From Notamacropus eugenii (lineage: Eukaryota; Chordata; Mammalia; Diprotodontia; Macropodidae), in contig NC_092875.1 in the NCBI RefSeq assembly GCF_028372415.1, forward strand, positions 409,711,239-409,775,238: a stretch of 64,000 bases of DNA. The letters are read 5' to 3'. Below, piece after piece: positions 8,841-20,970 of this stretch. Position 1 is the stretch's first letter. Every line of letters starts with the position of its first letter. Below the pieces are notes generated by a model, which worked only from the letters and a program-made list of their open reading frames with translations, had not been told where the DNA came from and did no database searches. The position numbers were made by a program, and so were the translations under genes.

Positions 8841-11370
8841 GAAAGGGTATCAGTAATTGGGAAAATCAGGAAAAAAACTCTTTTGGGAAGAGATAAACTA
8901 TCCCAGTTGGTTTCCTATACCTGCCATGAATGCAAAAATATTCAATTACAGTTAGCACTGACAGTCTTAAAGCCAGCCGAGGTTCTAAGGCTTTGCTTGT
9001 TCTTGGTTTTAAAGAGATATTAACTCCTTACCATAAAACGTTCCTCTAACACCTCCTAGCAGGTACCACTTTGACAATGATGTGGCAGGGGATATTTCCT
9101 TCATCTGTTCACCCTTTATCCTGCATACAGTCTGAATGGAGAACCCAGAGTAACAAAGGGTGTTAAAAATTCTAAAGTTTTTTGGCTGTCTTTGACAATG
9201 AACATTACTACAATAGCTAACCCATGTGGCTAATCAGTCTAGGTCTAGATCTAGAATCTAACTGTGAAAGTTACTAAAATGAATTAGTATTTGCTGAGGA
9301 ATTTTTTGTGATTAGATTCTAAAGTATAGTATAAGAGTGGAGATGACCAAAGACTGGTGATCTGCTAAATTTGAATCACTTCTTAATTCACTCCAGCAGA
9401 AACTGCTGAGAAACTCTCACAAAACTCAAATCTCTTCTACTCCTGTAATAAACCTGAGCTGTAAATCCTCCCCTCTCAGTACCCAATCCTACAAAGTGAA
9501 AATATTAGGCAGCATTTTCCCTTGTGTTTTTTAAAGTCCAACATCTTTTACAGATTTCCTATTTAAAGGAGGGCCATGAAAACTATTACTAGTATACAGA
9601 CGACATAGATATTGTTTTTTAAAAGACTGCTTTATCAAAGTAGGAAATACCATTTGGGAACATAGTTCAAGAGGAAGCTTTTCTTTGTTTTTTAAGGTTT
9701 TTTATGTTAGAATTGCACCTAAATTCTAGCTTATAGTCTAAAATGTTAATCTTCTGGGGACAAGTAACAATAAAGGTAATCTTTTTAAGCACAGCATATT
9801 GTTTGAATTATGTAGAAACCGTTGGTGTAGCCATATAAATGCAAAACTGGCGACAGATTCACTCATTTTAAAACAAGACACTTGGTTAGACTGAGACTGC
9901 AGTGTCAACTGGTGCCCCCATGTGGTTGTGATTATGCTAGACATTGCAAAGGAAAATCCCTCTGCTGAACACAAATAAGCACCCACAGAAAAGTTTTTCC
10001 ATGCACTTGACATTGTACAGCCTTCAGATTCACCCAATAAGTTATTTATAAGTAAAAATCCTTGACGAAGTCCAAGGGCAAATGACAGCATGCAGTGTGC
10101 TAATAATACACAGCACAAATTCAGACTCTTTTTCAATCTCATTACAAACTTTGATTCAGCTCAAGTATCTTCATCTGACTTCTTTTCTGAATATCATATG
10201 TAAAATACAATTCTTTTCAAAAAAACAAGTCAAATGAGTTTATATTAAAATAAAATTATTTTAAATAATTATTTATACTAAAATTTACTAAACACATGTT
10301 GTGTAAAATCCTAAGCTTGGTGCTTGGAGAACAAAGATTTGGTTTTTTTCCTTTTATTTTTTATTATATTGATACATATTTATGGAATAAAACAAGTATT
10401 TCCATAACATAGTACAATAAAACAGATGATTGTACATGAAACCGCAAATCTACTATACACAACTACTTGCTATTCCTTTCAAATATACAACAAAATTATG
10501 ATGTGTTTTGCTGCCCAATCCAGAACACATGGAAAGTGGATGACTTAAAAACGCAAGTTTTGCATATAATGTTGCAGAGAGGTCACTTCTGTCATTCAGA
10601 TGTAGAGAAGTAACAAATTGCTGATGACTAGGCATCTACCCCAATTCCACACAACTTCCAAAGAAAGGTATGCTCAAGAAGGCCCTGGGTTCTCTAGCTG
10701 AAGTTGAGAATGCACTTTCCCATAGAAAGAATAACAAATGGTGGAGCTGAAATAACAGTATGAGTATTGGACTCCAGGTACATTATGGTCGCGTAGGCTT
10801 CTGTAGGCTGACCTAGAAATCTGACCACTACTTATTGCATTTTTTTCCTATGGGAAAATGTATTCTGAATTCCATACTATTGACTTACAAACATACTTTT
10901 GAAACATATCCCATTTTTAAGTTGGAGAGCTGCCATATACTTCAATTTCAGTTGGTTTTCCAGGGGCTAAGTACAATCACAAGCTTAATTCTAATTTCAT
11001 GTTTACATCCTTTTTTATCACATGAGGACAAGCCATAGTGGGAACCATTCTTCACTTTCCGGTTAATTATTTTCATGCAAAATATTCAAATATAGTCAGC
11101 AATTTTTCTCTAATGTTGCAGTACTAGGAATAATATTAATGAGTAACAATAAGGATGGTCTGAAAGTGCATTCATGTAGCAATTCATACTATATGAATGT
11201 TCTAGGATAAGGAAAGAAACTAATTTTGGGGAAAACAAAACTTTGTATCAGTGATCTCTGATGATATGAATAGTTTCACAAAGAACTGCAAACTATTAAT
11301 AACCATGTGAAAAACTGCTTCGATAACTAATAAGAAAAATATAAATAAAAAATTAGCAGAGATGGAAATA
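8841..11370. other. Intergenic, few recognisable repeats
   Basis: I recognise no mobile element here. The longest frame is 134 codons on the - strand (10142-9738); it shows no domain and I do not call it a gene. Confidence 0.5.
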
Positions 11371-11684
11371 GTATTGGAAGGACTAACAGAAGAAAGGCAC
11401 ACTAACATGTTGTTGGTAGAGTTGTGAATTGATTCAACTATTTCATAAAACAATTTGTAATTGTGCTAAAAAAAAAGTGACTAAAATATCTGTACCCATT
11501 GACCCAGAGATATCACTACTGGATATATGAACAAAGAGGTCAAAGAGATAAAGACCCCATACATGACAAAATATTATTAATTGCAACACTAATTGTGACA
11601 ATGAAATGGAGGCAAAGCAAGTACCCAATAGTTGAGGAATGACTAGATAAAAACCATGGTATCTGAATGTGTTGTGATTATTAA
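11371..11684 (+). repeat. L1 3' UTR fragment
   Basis: 'gttggtagagttgtgaattg', 'cccattgacccag' and 'ctggatatatgaacaaagag' follow the 3' UTR of marsupial L1. The same L1 text resumes at about 12355. Confidence 0.7.
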
Positions 11685-11838
11685 TGCTTTTGCCTTCTAT
11701 TGAGTAAAAGTTATGATTTTTCTTACCCTTGCCTTTTATTTGAGTAAATGTTTTATGTTTTCATGCTTTTTCTTCTATTGAGCAAATGTTATGATTATTT
11801 CTTTTGCCTCATAATTAAGTAAATATTTTATGTTTAGT
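11685..11838. repeat. Degenerate tandem repeat, about 4 units of 38 bp
   Basis: Four successive blocks each read like 'ttctattgagtaaatgttat' with small indels. The unit length varies from about 35 to 40 bp. Confidence 0.6.
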
Positions 11839-12013
11839 AGTGTTCTGGTGACTGAATTTTTGAAATAGGAAGCACACTAGAGGGGGCTTAGGAGTTATAG
11901 TGGTGAATAGTAGGGTAGTAGACATGTATCCCACCTATACTAACATTACCCATAGGGCAGTATATGCTGCTCTGGAAACCCCAGACCAACCAACATTAGT
12001 GGGAAAGGGAGGG

Positions 12014-12285
12014 AACCAAATATTTATTAAGCACCTACCATATACCAGGCACTGTGCTAAGCACTTCACAAATATTATTTCATTTGATCCTCACCAAAAA
12101 AAAAAAATCCTAGTAGGTAGGTACTATTATTATCCCTACTTTACAGTCATGGAAAGTTAGGCAAACACAGATTAAGTAACTTTTTCAGGGTCATACAGCT
12201 AATAATGCCTGAGGTTGTATTTGAAGTCAGGTCTTCCAGATTCCAGACCCAGCTTTCTATCCACTGTGCTACCTAACTACCTAGG
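12014..12285 (+). repeat. MIR SINE, near full length
   Basis: Starts 'tatttattaagcacctacca', continues with 'ggtaggtactattattatcc' and ends 'tatccactgtgctacctaa'. This is the full MIR order, with an internal A run near 12098. Confidence 0.85.
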
Positions 12286-12354
12286 GGGACACTAAGTTAA
12301 CCCAGAGGTAAGTGTGGGGACCCATGCCATTCCAGGGACACAAATGCAATGATA

Positions 12355-12800
12355 TATTTCTGTTGCAGAAAGAAATAATAAACATGAAGAATTCAGAGAG
12401 ATCCTAAAAGACTCATATAAACTGATACATAGTTGAATACGTAGAACCAGGGAAATGATATGTATTACCACAATAATGTAAATGAAAAAGAGCAGTAAGA
12501 CAAAACTGACAATAAGACAAAAATGACTAAGTATGTCCCTGGAGAAGAGGTAACAAAATGTATCTTCTTCCCTGAATTGTAAAAATGGGAAACTGTGTAT
12601 GTGGATATGGATATTGCTTGTATTATCAGACACACATGGTCAATATGTTGGCTATTTTTGCTGAACTGCTTTTTTTCCTCCTTTGTTTCAAATCTTTGCT
12701 ATAAGGGATGGTTTGTGGGGTCAGAAAGATAGAAAGAATATATTTGGAAATGAATGTGATATAAGAACAAAAGGAATCAATAAAAATACAGTAAGTTGAC
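12355..12800 (+). repeat. L1 3' UTR fragment, second part
   Basis: Resumes the L1 3' end interrupted near 11684: 'gaagaattcagagagatcct', 'gatacatagttgaatacgta' and similar text. Confidence 0.65.
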
Positions 12801-14155
12801 TGAGAAAGTAACAATATGTGTTTTATCCTTTTTCTTATATGATTAATAATAGATAGGAAATTACAACTGTATTTTTAAGTAATAAAATCAAAGAAAGGAA
12901 AAAAATTATTTCTTAATCAATCAAAAAGCATTTATTAAGTACCCACTCTGCTAGGCACTAAGGATTTAAAAAAAATACATACTCATTGATTTATCAGCTT
13001 ATATCAGATAGCTATAAAGAAAAAGACAAGGAAAACATCTCAATGTTTAAGATTTGTAATGTGATAGTTAAAAAGGCACTTTTTTTGGATACTTGTGCTT
13101 TCTCACAAGGTAGTTATTTCCATTCCTGGGACATCCCAATTTTGGGAGATTCTTTAGAGCTCTAGTCTGATTTTTTTTGATCACTCACACCTTTTAGCAT
13201 ATATCCCCGAGATTTGTATCTTTGTTTCTTTATAAGTTATATATACATGTATTCTAGTATTAGCAATTATGTACATTGTAAAACTAGAATTTTTTTCAAA
13301 ATAGAAATCTACAAAGGGATAAGATACAGAGGAAATAATATATAACACTTGCTATCTTTCTGCCTTCCCCTTCAATTGCCTGAAGGCCAAGTATGTTACA
13401 TTTCATTGCTCCCTCATTGGTTCTCTTAAGGGGGTTGGTGGTGTCTCAGCTCTATGCAAATGTATCCAGCCCTCACAAATGATGCTCCTTCAATTGTAAA
13501 GGAGGTCACCTGGACCTCAATTCTGTTTAATCACTAAATCAGATTAGTTTTTTCAAACAAATATTTACTTCGAAGTCATAATGACATACAAATTTATTCC
13601 CCAAACATGTGAGAAGCAGAATTCCCCCTCCCCACCTGCACCACTAGTCTCCTGAGAGGGGAAGTGATTAGGTTCATAGCTTAGCTCTGTTCCTATAGCA
13701 AACCTTGCTATGGCCCAAGTCCCAGGGACTCCGACTTCTCAGGACTTCCGTGAGGGCTTGCTAGCCAACTGCAAGATCCCATCCAACAACATCCCATCCC
13801 ACCTGCAATTCTGGCTCCAAGTCACCATGACTTTAACTACCTGGTTAGGTGGAGGTCACCACCAGCACCTGAAACTGAGGACAGATGACACACAACAGAA
13901 GCCCATTTCTTAGAGCCATTAAAAAAAGAAGGGAAGGAGGAAGTTATACCTCTTTCCTGGTTCAATTCATGGGAGTAAATAAAAAAAAAAAATGAGCCTG
14001 TCTCAGTCTTGCTAGTTTTAAAGACACAGTCTTTCAGCTGTTTAGTCAATCACAGGAGGCACTCCATTCCACATCCATTTTAGGCAATCTGGGCATACTG
14101 CAAAAGTGCCCAGGGCACCTCCAAGGTAGGTAATCTGGGAATGCTTCGAAGTCCC
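12801..14155. other. Intergenic, nothing firmly recognised
   Basis: Includes an A-rich run at 13978-13992 and a segment at 13500-14100 that might be a decayed LTR. No clear ends are visible. Confidence 0.4.
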
Positions 14156-14159
14156 CATT

Positions 14160-14327
14160 ACAAATATTTAATCCTAAAATCAATAGAAAGTCAGTGGAGT
14201 TTTTGTTTTTGAGTGTAAGAATAATATGGTCACATCTGTGCTTTAGGAAATGTACTGTATGGAAGATGAATGGAACAGGGGAGAGACTTGAGAGAGTGAG
14301 ACCAATTAGGGGCTATTGCAATAAAAT
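14160..14327 (+). repeat. Ancient LINE-like repeat fragment
   Basis: 'atatggtcacatctgtgctt' and 'gagaccaattaggggctatt' belong to the same old repeat as 27,755-28,115 and 57,725-59,230. It is cut off by the hAT element that follows. Confidence 0.6.
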
Positions 14328-14475
14328 AGGTGGGAAACCTTTGACCTTGAGGTCACAAGTGGCCCTCTAGGTCCTCAAGTGTGACCCTTTGAATCCAAAC
14401 TTCACTGAACAAATCCCCTTAATAAAAGAATTTGTTCTGTAAACTCAGTCAAAAGGCTGCATCCAAGGAAAAAGA
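14328..14475 (+). mobile_element. hAT-type palindromic MITE, truncated copy
   Basis: Shares 'ggccctctaggtcctcaagt' and 'aaagaatttgttctgtaaac' with the complete copy at 37878-38058. The 3' inverted repeat is lost. Confidence 0.7.
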
Positions 14476-14859
14476 GGCAAAGAGGGCTTGAGGTAGAATA
14501 ACACCTATATGAGTAAAGTGAAAGGGGGTCACTTGATATTACTTGGTGGAATACTATAGCTGGGAGAGGGCAGGGTAACAGAGTAGAGGGAGGTTAGCCA
14601 TGGCTCTTCAGGAGACAACAGCCATTGCTATAGAGACTAAAAAACTTTTCAAGATTCCTATTGCCTAAAAAATAAAACATAAATCCTTGATGCTAGCTTT
14701 AAATGTCTTCTGCAATTGGATGCCAGTCTACCTTACTAGAATTGCCTAATAGGACTCCCCTTGGCCTAGTATCTCACCAGGTTGATAAATAAAGTTTTTA
14801 GAATTTGGGGGACTATGGTGGAGCTGAGGCTTCCATTTGGGAACCCAGAGTTATCTTCA

Positions 14860-15540
14860 TACTACAGTGAGATTCTATCAGACATATACCCCAAGAAGGT
14901 CATTGATCAAGATGCCATATAGACCAACATATTTATAGCAGCATTTTGTGAGTGTGTGTGTGTGTGTGTGTGTGTGAGGTAACTACAAACTGAAAACAAT
15001 ATAGTAGTTAAACAATACATATAGACAAAATATATAAACAATATATAGTAGAAACAATATAGTAAATTTAAGGAATAACTAAACAGTGTTATAAAAATGT
15101 AATGGGATGTTACTACACTGTAACAATTTGATGAATACAGCATGGAGAGGCTCAGATGAACTGATGCAGAATAAAGTTAGTAGAGACAAGAAAATAATAT
15201 ATACTATCTTTAAAACAATGTATATGGAAAAATCAACAACTGAAAAATAATCCAAAGTAAATGCTACAAACTTGCAAAGAACAAACATGGCCCCTATGAA
15301 GAATTATGAGAGGACACCTCCCCCCACTTACTAGCACAAATGGGATATGTATTCAGATTTTTTCAAAGTATTGATTTATTTTGCTGATTTTTTTTTTTTT
15401 TTGCTTCTTCCTCTTTTTCTTCTATACTTTTAAAAATACTCTTTGTTATAGGGGCTGATTCTCTGGGAAGGGAGAGTAGAAGGATAAGTTGGAAATTAGG
15501 TGACATAAAGAGATATCAGTAAATTTTTTTTACTACCATG
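14860..15540 (+). repeat. L1 3' UTR fragment with TG run
   Basis: 'atatttatagcagcattttg' and 'aactgatgcagaataaagtt' are L1 3' UTR hallmarks. A TG microsatellite at 14949-14976 and a T run near 15391-15404 lie inside. Confidence 0.65.
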
Positions 15541-15837
15541 AGATTATCTTTCAAAATTAAGGTAAATTATGTGATTATTATTACATTCAAAGTCAAGTGA
15601 CTCATTTTACCATTGTATGTCAATTTGATGTATAAAAATGCTCAGTGTAATTCAGAAGAATGATGAAATCTCCTGACTCCTAGGTTTCATTCCAATCTGG
15701 CTTGCTTATGTCTCAGACTCAGATATGTCACCTATCTTCTCTTACGACCAATTTCCTGCACTGTGCTTATTGTTAACGTAATTTTCCTTCTTAATGGGAA
15801 GATCTTTCCCATATACTGATAGGCTTATGTGACCTAA

Positions 15838-16410
15838 TGTAACACTAAGCGCCCCATCATACACAGCGGGGCCTGCTATCACAGTTTCTTAGATGTGCAT
15901 TAATAAAAGGAAAGGCAACTTTTGAGGGGTTAACAATCACTTTAATCAAGCACATGCATCATTCCTTTAACCAAGTACATATATTATTCACCTAATTCAG
16001 GGGAATCAGCACCCAGAACTTCAAAGACGATACAGAGAAATTAAAAGTCAACAGACATGGCTTCCTCTGCCTGAATTTGACAGACAGTTGGACTCCAACT
16101 GTCTGAACATAGTTACCAGAAAGGGAAGCACTGATACCTGGGTTCTTAAAGTAGGGGGAGGGGGGACTCCTTATCGACTTCCCAAAGTCCTCCTCTGGCC
16201 AAACACTTCCAGTCAGTAAGCCCCAGAATCATTATACACTTTCCAGAGCCAGTGCCTCATTAACAAAAGACATAGACCTTCTTACAAATCTTCCTAGGCC
16301 CAACAATGGATAGGAAATATCCTCGGTAGTCAAATTCAAATAGAGGCATTATACTTCTTGATTACACTAAAACAAAAACAGCAAAACATCCTATTTTACT
16401 TGCCGTTACA
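15838..16410 (-). mobile_element. Solo LTR (family B) inside LTR A
   Basis: 573 bp with 6-bp terminal inverted repeats TGTAAC...GTTACA and a 5-bp target duplication CCTAA/CCTAC (15833-15837, 16411-16415; one mismatch). The uninterrupted target is seen in copy 2 near 18955. Orientation is taken as minus because ATTAAA sits near that end. No internal retroviral sequence is present. Confidence 0.8.
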
Positions 16411-16605
16411 CCTACCTGGGTCACATGGAAACTGAGTCACATGGAGCTTGTGGTAAGAGGAGCTTGCTGAACAGGTGGAACAGGAAGAGGCAGAGCTAGA
16501 GCAGAGCTGAGACAAAGTGAGAGAGCAGTCAGAGCTAGGAAGGATGCAGGTAAGCCCAAAGCTGGCTGTAAGTGTGAGAAGGGCAATTTGTTTAAGGGAA
16601 GCCTG

Positions 16606-17235
16606 TGTGTGGGATAAAAAGACCCTTACTCAAAATTTTAAATAAATGAAGAGACTTCTCAATAAGAACAGAAAGAAAAAGATTTATTACAATTCTGGAG
16701 AAAGGGATGTCCTTCTACCAGGTCAGGGAATCTGGTGGAGGGAGGCAACTTACAGAAATTGAAGCACAATTTTTATACCCTAACGCAGAGAATCCCACCT
16801 CCCCACTATCCCACCTCTCCATTGGCTGGGAGGGGGGCTCACAATCTAAGTGCAAAAAACTAGGTAAACCCTGGGAAATCTTCACCTATCCCAACACAAG
16901 TACCTCATCTAATATCTAACTTAACTACTGATGTGGCTTTAAAAAAGAGGGGAGGGGGAGAAGCAGGAGCTGGTAATGTTGATGTGGCAACAGTACAACA
17001 AACAATAGGGAGATTTGAGTAACTTCGAAGTTTTGGCTACAGCCTACAGCACTTTCACAAAGAAAGATGGTAGCTGGTAAGGGGAGGGGGGCAGTTGACT
17101 GTGCACAAGCCTTGGATACCTGAAACTCAGGTATCCAAGGACAGAGGCCTTATGGAAGAGAAATTTTATTTAGAAAATCCAATATTCCCCATATTTTTAT
17201 TATGAAAAGTCTTTACAATCTCCTCATCTCACTCA
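16606..17235 (-). mobile_element. Solo LTR (family C) inside LTR A
   Basis: 630 bp, TGTGTG...CACTCA with near-matching inverted ends and a 4-bp target duplication CCTG (16602-16605, 17236-17239). On the minus strand AATAAA (16683-16688) lies about 80 bases before the end, as in an LTR R-U5. It contains the hairpin at 17110-17140. Confidence 0.8.
17110..17140. repeat. Perfect 14-bp palindrome with 3-base loop
   Basis: CCTTGGATACCTGA, loop AAC, then its exact reverse complement. It lies within solo LTR C. Confidence 0.9.
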
Positions 17236-17479
17236 CCTGTTTGTGATTTGTTTAAGGGACCTGGTTTGTGGGAAGCCTAGCAGGGGGAAAGCTTGGGGAT
17301 AGTGGTGTTCTCTGCATTGTTATTGTGTATAGATTTTTGTTACTATGATGGATTTGGCTTTCTGGTATCTGAATAAATGTTTTGGTTCTGTCTTCCATGT
17401 GGAGAGTCTGTTGTATTTCACAATTCAGAGTTGCCCTGTGATATTCATGGCCACCATGGGCACTGTGAGTATTGCACTG

Positions 17480-18644
17480 GGGCTATAAATGGTGATGGGG
17501 ATGGGATTGCAAAATATCAGACCTCTATTTGGAGGCAGAAAGGTAGAGGAGACAGAGGAAGAAATGGAAGTCCCAGGTTGGGAGGATTTGCTTTATTCCT
17601 CCCTGGCAAGAGAATGGGCCAAAGGCACAGGGCTTTGTGAAAACTGGGAACCAAGGCTACAGAAGGGAGAACCCAGAGACTTAGAAAAATGTTTGCAGAG
17701 AATACTAACAGAACCAGGGAAAGAAATGGCAGGGGTGTGTAGGAGAGGATGGGCCTTGTTAACAAGATATTGAGTTAATGCAGAGACAAACTGCAAGAGG
17801 AAAAGGCTCAGATGGAAAGGGAGTTGGCTGGTTTGCATGAAAGGCTTTTTATGCTACAGAATTCAGACTCTCCTTTAGAAGAGCAAGCTGGAGGGTCTCA
17901 GGTGGTAGGAAAAGTTGTTGGTACTTTAGCTCACAAAAAGAAGCAAAAAAGTAACAAGAGAAAGGTGGTGTGAGCAGCTTCTCGGGCACCAGAGAATCAA
18001 GGGGGTCTTCACAGTGTTTGGGATGGTAATTGAGGATTTTACTCAACAGGAAGTCACAGATATTTTGAGTTGCTTCACCTAAAGGATGGGATAATTGTTG
18101 GTAACTTGGATGGTGAGAACCAATTAAAAAGATAAACTTCCTTGAGAGATAAGAATAAACAGCCAGCAGATTCAAAGTCAGAATAAATTGACAAGAAAAG
18201 AATTATTTACTGCTCTATTGAGAGCAAGGGTAGATTTTGGAAGAATAGATGGCATTCCAACTAATGAACTATATAAAATGTATCGAGGAAAGAAGCTTGA
18301 TTTTAGACTGAGCAGGGGGATGAGAACTGCCCTTACAGATCCTCCTGAAACATTGTATCCAAGTTTATCACACCTGCAGGGAGAATGTGAGGTTGGCCAG
18401 GCCCCAGTTCAGACTAAAGAAAGTATACCTCTAATAAGAATGATAACCCTAAAACTGCAAATTGGAAAATGCTAAACAACGAGTGAGGCTATGATAGTAG
18501 GTTCATGGACTCCAGAGGCATGGCTGACCTTATATCTCCCCTGCTTCTGGTAACTGTCTCTATGACCAATTTCAGCAGGAAGTAGCTATGGAAGAAGAGA
18601 CTTTAGCCCCCAAGATTTTGGGCCTCATTCATTTGAGGGGGTAA
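17480..18644 (+). pseudogene. Remnant internal region of ERV with LTR A
   Basis: Two frames (17489-17773 and 18188-18475) lie between two family-A LTRs. The first has Trp- and Glu-rich text (PGWEDLLYSSLAREW) that looks gag-like. A purine tract (18635-18642) precedes the next LTR. Only 1.2 kb remains, so pol and env are absent. Family not identified. Confidence 0.5.
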
Positions 18645-19195
18645 TGATGGGGTGCTTGTGCTCAAGCCCCACCCTAAGATATTGTTTTATGTACTCATTT
18701 TGTGTGAACTCGTTTGCATTATTATAAAGTTCTGTTGACACCAGTTGCCTAAGATAATTGTTTTATATGCCTATTTTCTGTTATCCCTATTAAAGTTCCA
18801 TTGATACCAGTTGCCCCATTGACCTGTGTAATGGTTCAGAAAGATCTTGAGACCAAATGTATTGATAACACATTTTTGCTTATTGTTAATGTAATTTTGC
18901 TTCTTAATGGGAAGATCTATCCCATTCATTAATAGACTCATGTGACCTGCCTGGGTCACATGGAAGTCTGAGTCACATGGAGCCTGTGGTGACAGGAGTT
19001 TGCTGAACAGGTGGTACAGGAAGAGGCAGAGCCAGAACAGAGCTGGGAGGAAATTAGTGAGAGAGTAGTTTGAACTGAAGGATGCAGGCAAGCCCTAAGC
19101 TGGCTGTGAGTGTGAGAAAAGCATTTTGTTTAAGGAAAGCCTGCTTGTGGTTTGATTAAGGGACCTGGTCTGTGGGAAGCCTAGCAGAGAAAAAG
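18645..19195 (+). mobile_element. LTR (family A) copy 2
   Basis: Begins TGATGGGGTGCTTG just after a purine tract and runs through the text shared with copy 1. It breaks off near an A run at 19208-19222. A shorter third copy lies at 35440-35541. Confidence 0.65.
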
Positions 19196-19234
19196 CACTC
19201 ATAGCCAAAAAAAAAAAAAAATAACCAAAGTTCG

Positions 19235-20330
19235 ATGTTGCTTTTTATTATACTGTCAAAATCATTATTTTCATTAAAAGCTGTGCTCTTAGCAATTGTT
19301 TGTTTTCAAGCCTTTGGAGACAAACACTTATTACTACATAAGGAGGTAAGGTGGCTCTCAAGAGGGTATAGTTTAAACAGAATATTGAAATTGAAAGATG
19401 AAGTTGTTATATTTTTGACTGAACAGAAATCCAATTTTGTTAATTTTTTCATAATGATTTATGGCTTTCAAAACTGTTATTTGTTAGATATTTTCAATTT
19501 TTTTATTTAAACATGTCATTTCAAAAGAAAAAATTTGTAACATATTTATATTAAAAGATAAAATTGGAAATTTTACTAAAAAAAAGTTAACATATAGAAG
19601 AATAGGGTGGAAAATGGTTCTTTAGAAATGTTTACAGCTACAAATGATTTTATAATTGTCAATAACCTTCCCAAAGATTTAATTGTAAGAGTTATAATTG
19701 ATTATCTGAAGTGCCTGGATACACAGTTTCAGAAACATAAATTTTGATTCTAAAAAACTAAATTGGGTTCACAAAACATACTCAATTGAAAAAAAAATGT
19801 CAGTCATCTGCCATTAAAAGTTCAAGAAGAATTTTCTGAGTCATCAAGCAGCACAGGTTTAAAACTTGCATTTCCAAAAAAATTGTTAAATCGATTTTGA
19901 ATTGGGATTAGGACAGAATTTCCAGCAATTTCAGAAATGGCCCTAAACCTACTTCTGCCATTTTGTACTACATATTTCTGCAAAGCAGCATTCTCAGCAC
20001 TGATGATTATAAAATCAGAACATCAATCAACTCTGAAAAACATTGAAGATGCTCCACATCCTGCAGTATCGAATATCCTACCAAGATTTCATTTTTTATG
20101 TACAAATAAATAAGCATATCCATCTCATTAGCATGCAAATTTGCTTTCATCCTTAATAAATGATAAAATTATATGTGTACCAAAGAATTGCTTTAAAATA
20201 AATTCCTTTATGATTTATCATAAATGTTTGATTTGTACATCTATTTTATATACCTATATACGCAGGATCACATAAAAATTTCTCAGGCAGAAAGGGGTCA
20301 CAAATTGAAAAAGTTTAAAAAGTCCTGATC
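19235..20330 (+). pseudogene. hAT (Charlie/ZBED-type) transposase fossil
   Basis: The frame 19235-19510 contains LLLHKEVRWLSRG, a signature of Charlie-type hAT transposases, followed by the expected downstream helices. Near 19945-20115 another frame gives CKAAFSALMIIKSEH and a C-terminal 'NILPRFHFLC', matching the hAT dimerisation region. The stretch at 20285-20330 ('aggggtcacaaattgaaaaa') resembles a hAT 3' end. Frames are broken and the N-terminal zinc finger is missing, so it is inactive. Confidence 0.8.
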
Positions 20331-20970
20331 TAATGCATATAAAAAAAGAACTTTGTTGTAATATATACTGCTAAGAAACAGCTTTCAGATGGAATTTTGG
20401 ATGGTTTGGGAGGGAAAATGAGCTGTAAATGTGTGGACTTGCATCTCACTATCAAGATGGAATAATGCTTTGGTTTAATGCGAATAGTTTAATGTTATAA
20501 AGAGGTAGAGAATGATATTTTATTTATTAGAACTAGAGAAATGTGAATTTAAAAAATAATTTCACAAGCACGAAAGAGAAGAGGGGACTTTGTTAAGACC
20601 TTCAGAATACAAGCATAACAGGTACCTCTGCTGAAAACCATATACACATTAGGATACTGAGGTGTGATTTTTTTCTTTTAAAAAGCATTACTATGTTAAT
20701 GGGAAAACTGGGATAGTTGTGACTTTTTAAACAAAAAACGTCATTGAGAGTCAACAGGCTCTCATTTCAGCCACTGAATAATAAAGCTGCTGCAGTAGTA
20801 AAGGAAGAGGAACCTGAGATGAGCTGAAGGAAGGCACAACAAAGAGCTGAAAAGATATTATTCTGGAGCTGTGACAATGAGAAGCAGTCAGCTAAGAGAA
20901 GGCTTCAGCTGAGCAGTTCCTGATTCACTAGAGAGAGAATTAGCTTCATTGGCTGAGTTTCAGCTCCAGT
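20331..20970. other. Intergenic, nothing recognised
   Basis: AT-rich sequence without open frames or clear repeats. Confidence 0.5.

Larger units (their letters stand above)
15762..17475 (+). mobile_element. LTR (family A) copy 1, split by two solo LTRs
   Basis: Segments 15762-15837, 16411-16605 and 17236-17475 align in order with the copy at 18876-19195: shared text includes 'ttcttaatgggaagatct', 'tgagtcacatggagc', 'aggaagaggcagag' and 'gggaagcctagcag'. Near the right end 'ctgaataaatgtt' provides a polyadenylation signal. The leftmost ~200 bases present in copy 2 are missing here. Confidence 0.75.
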
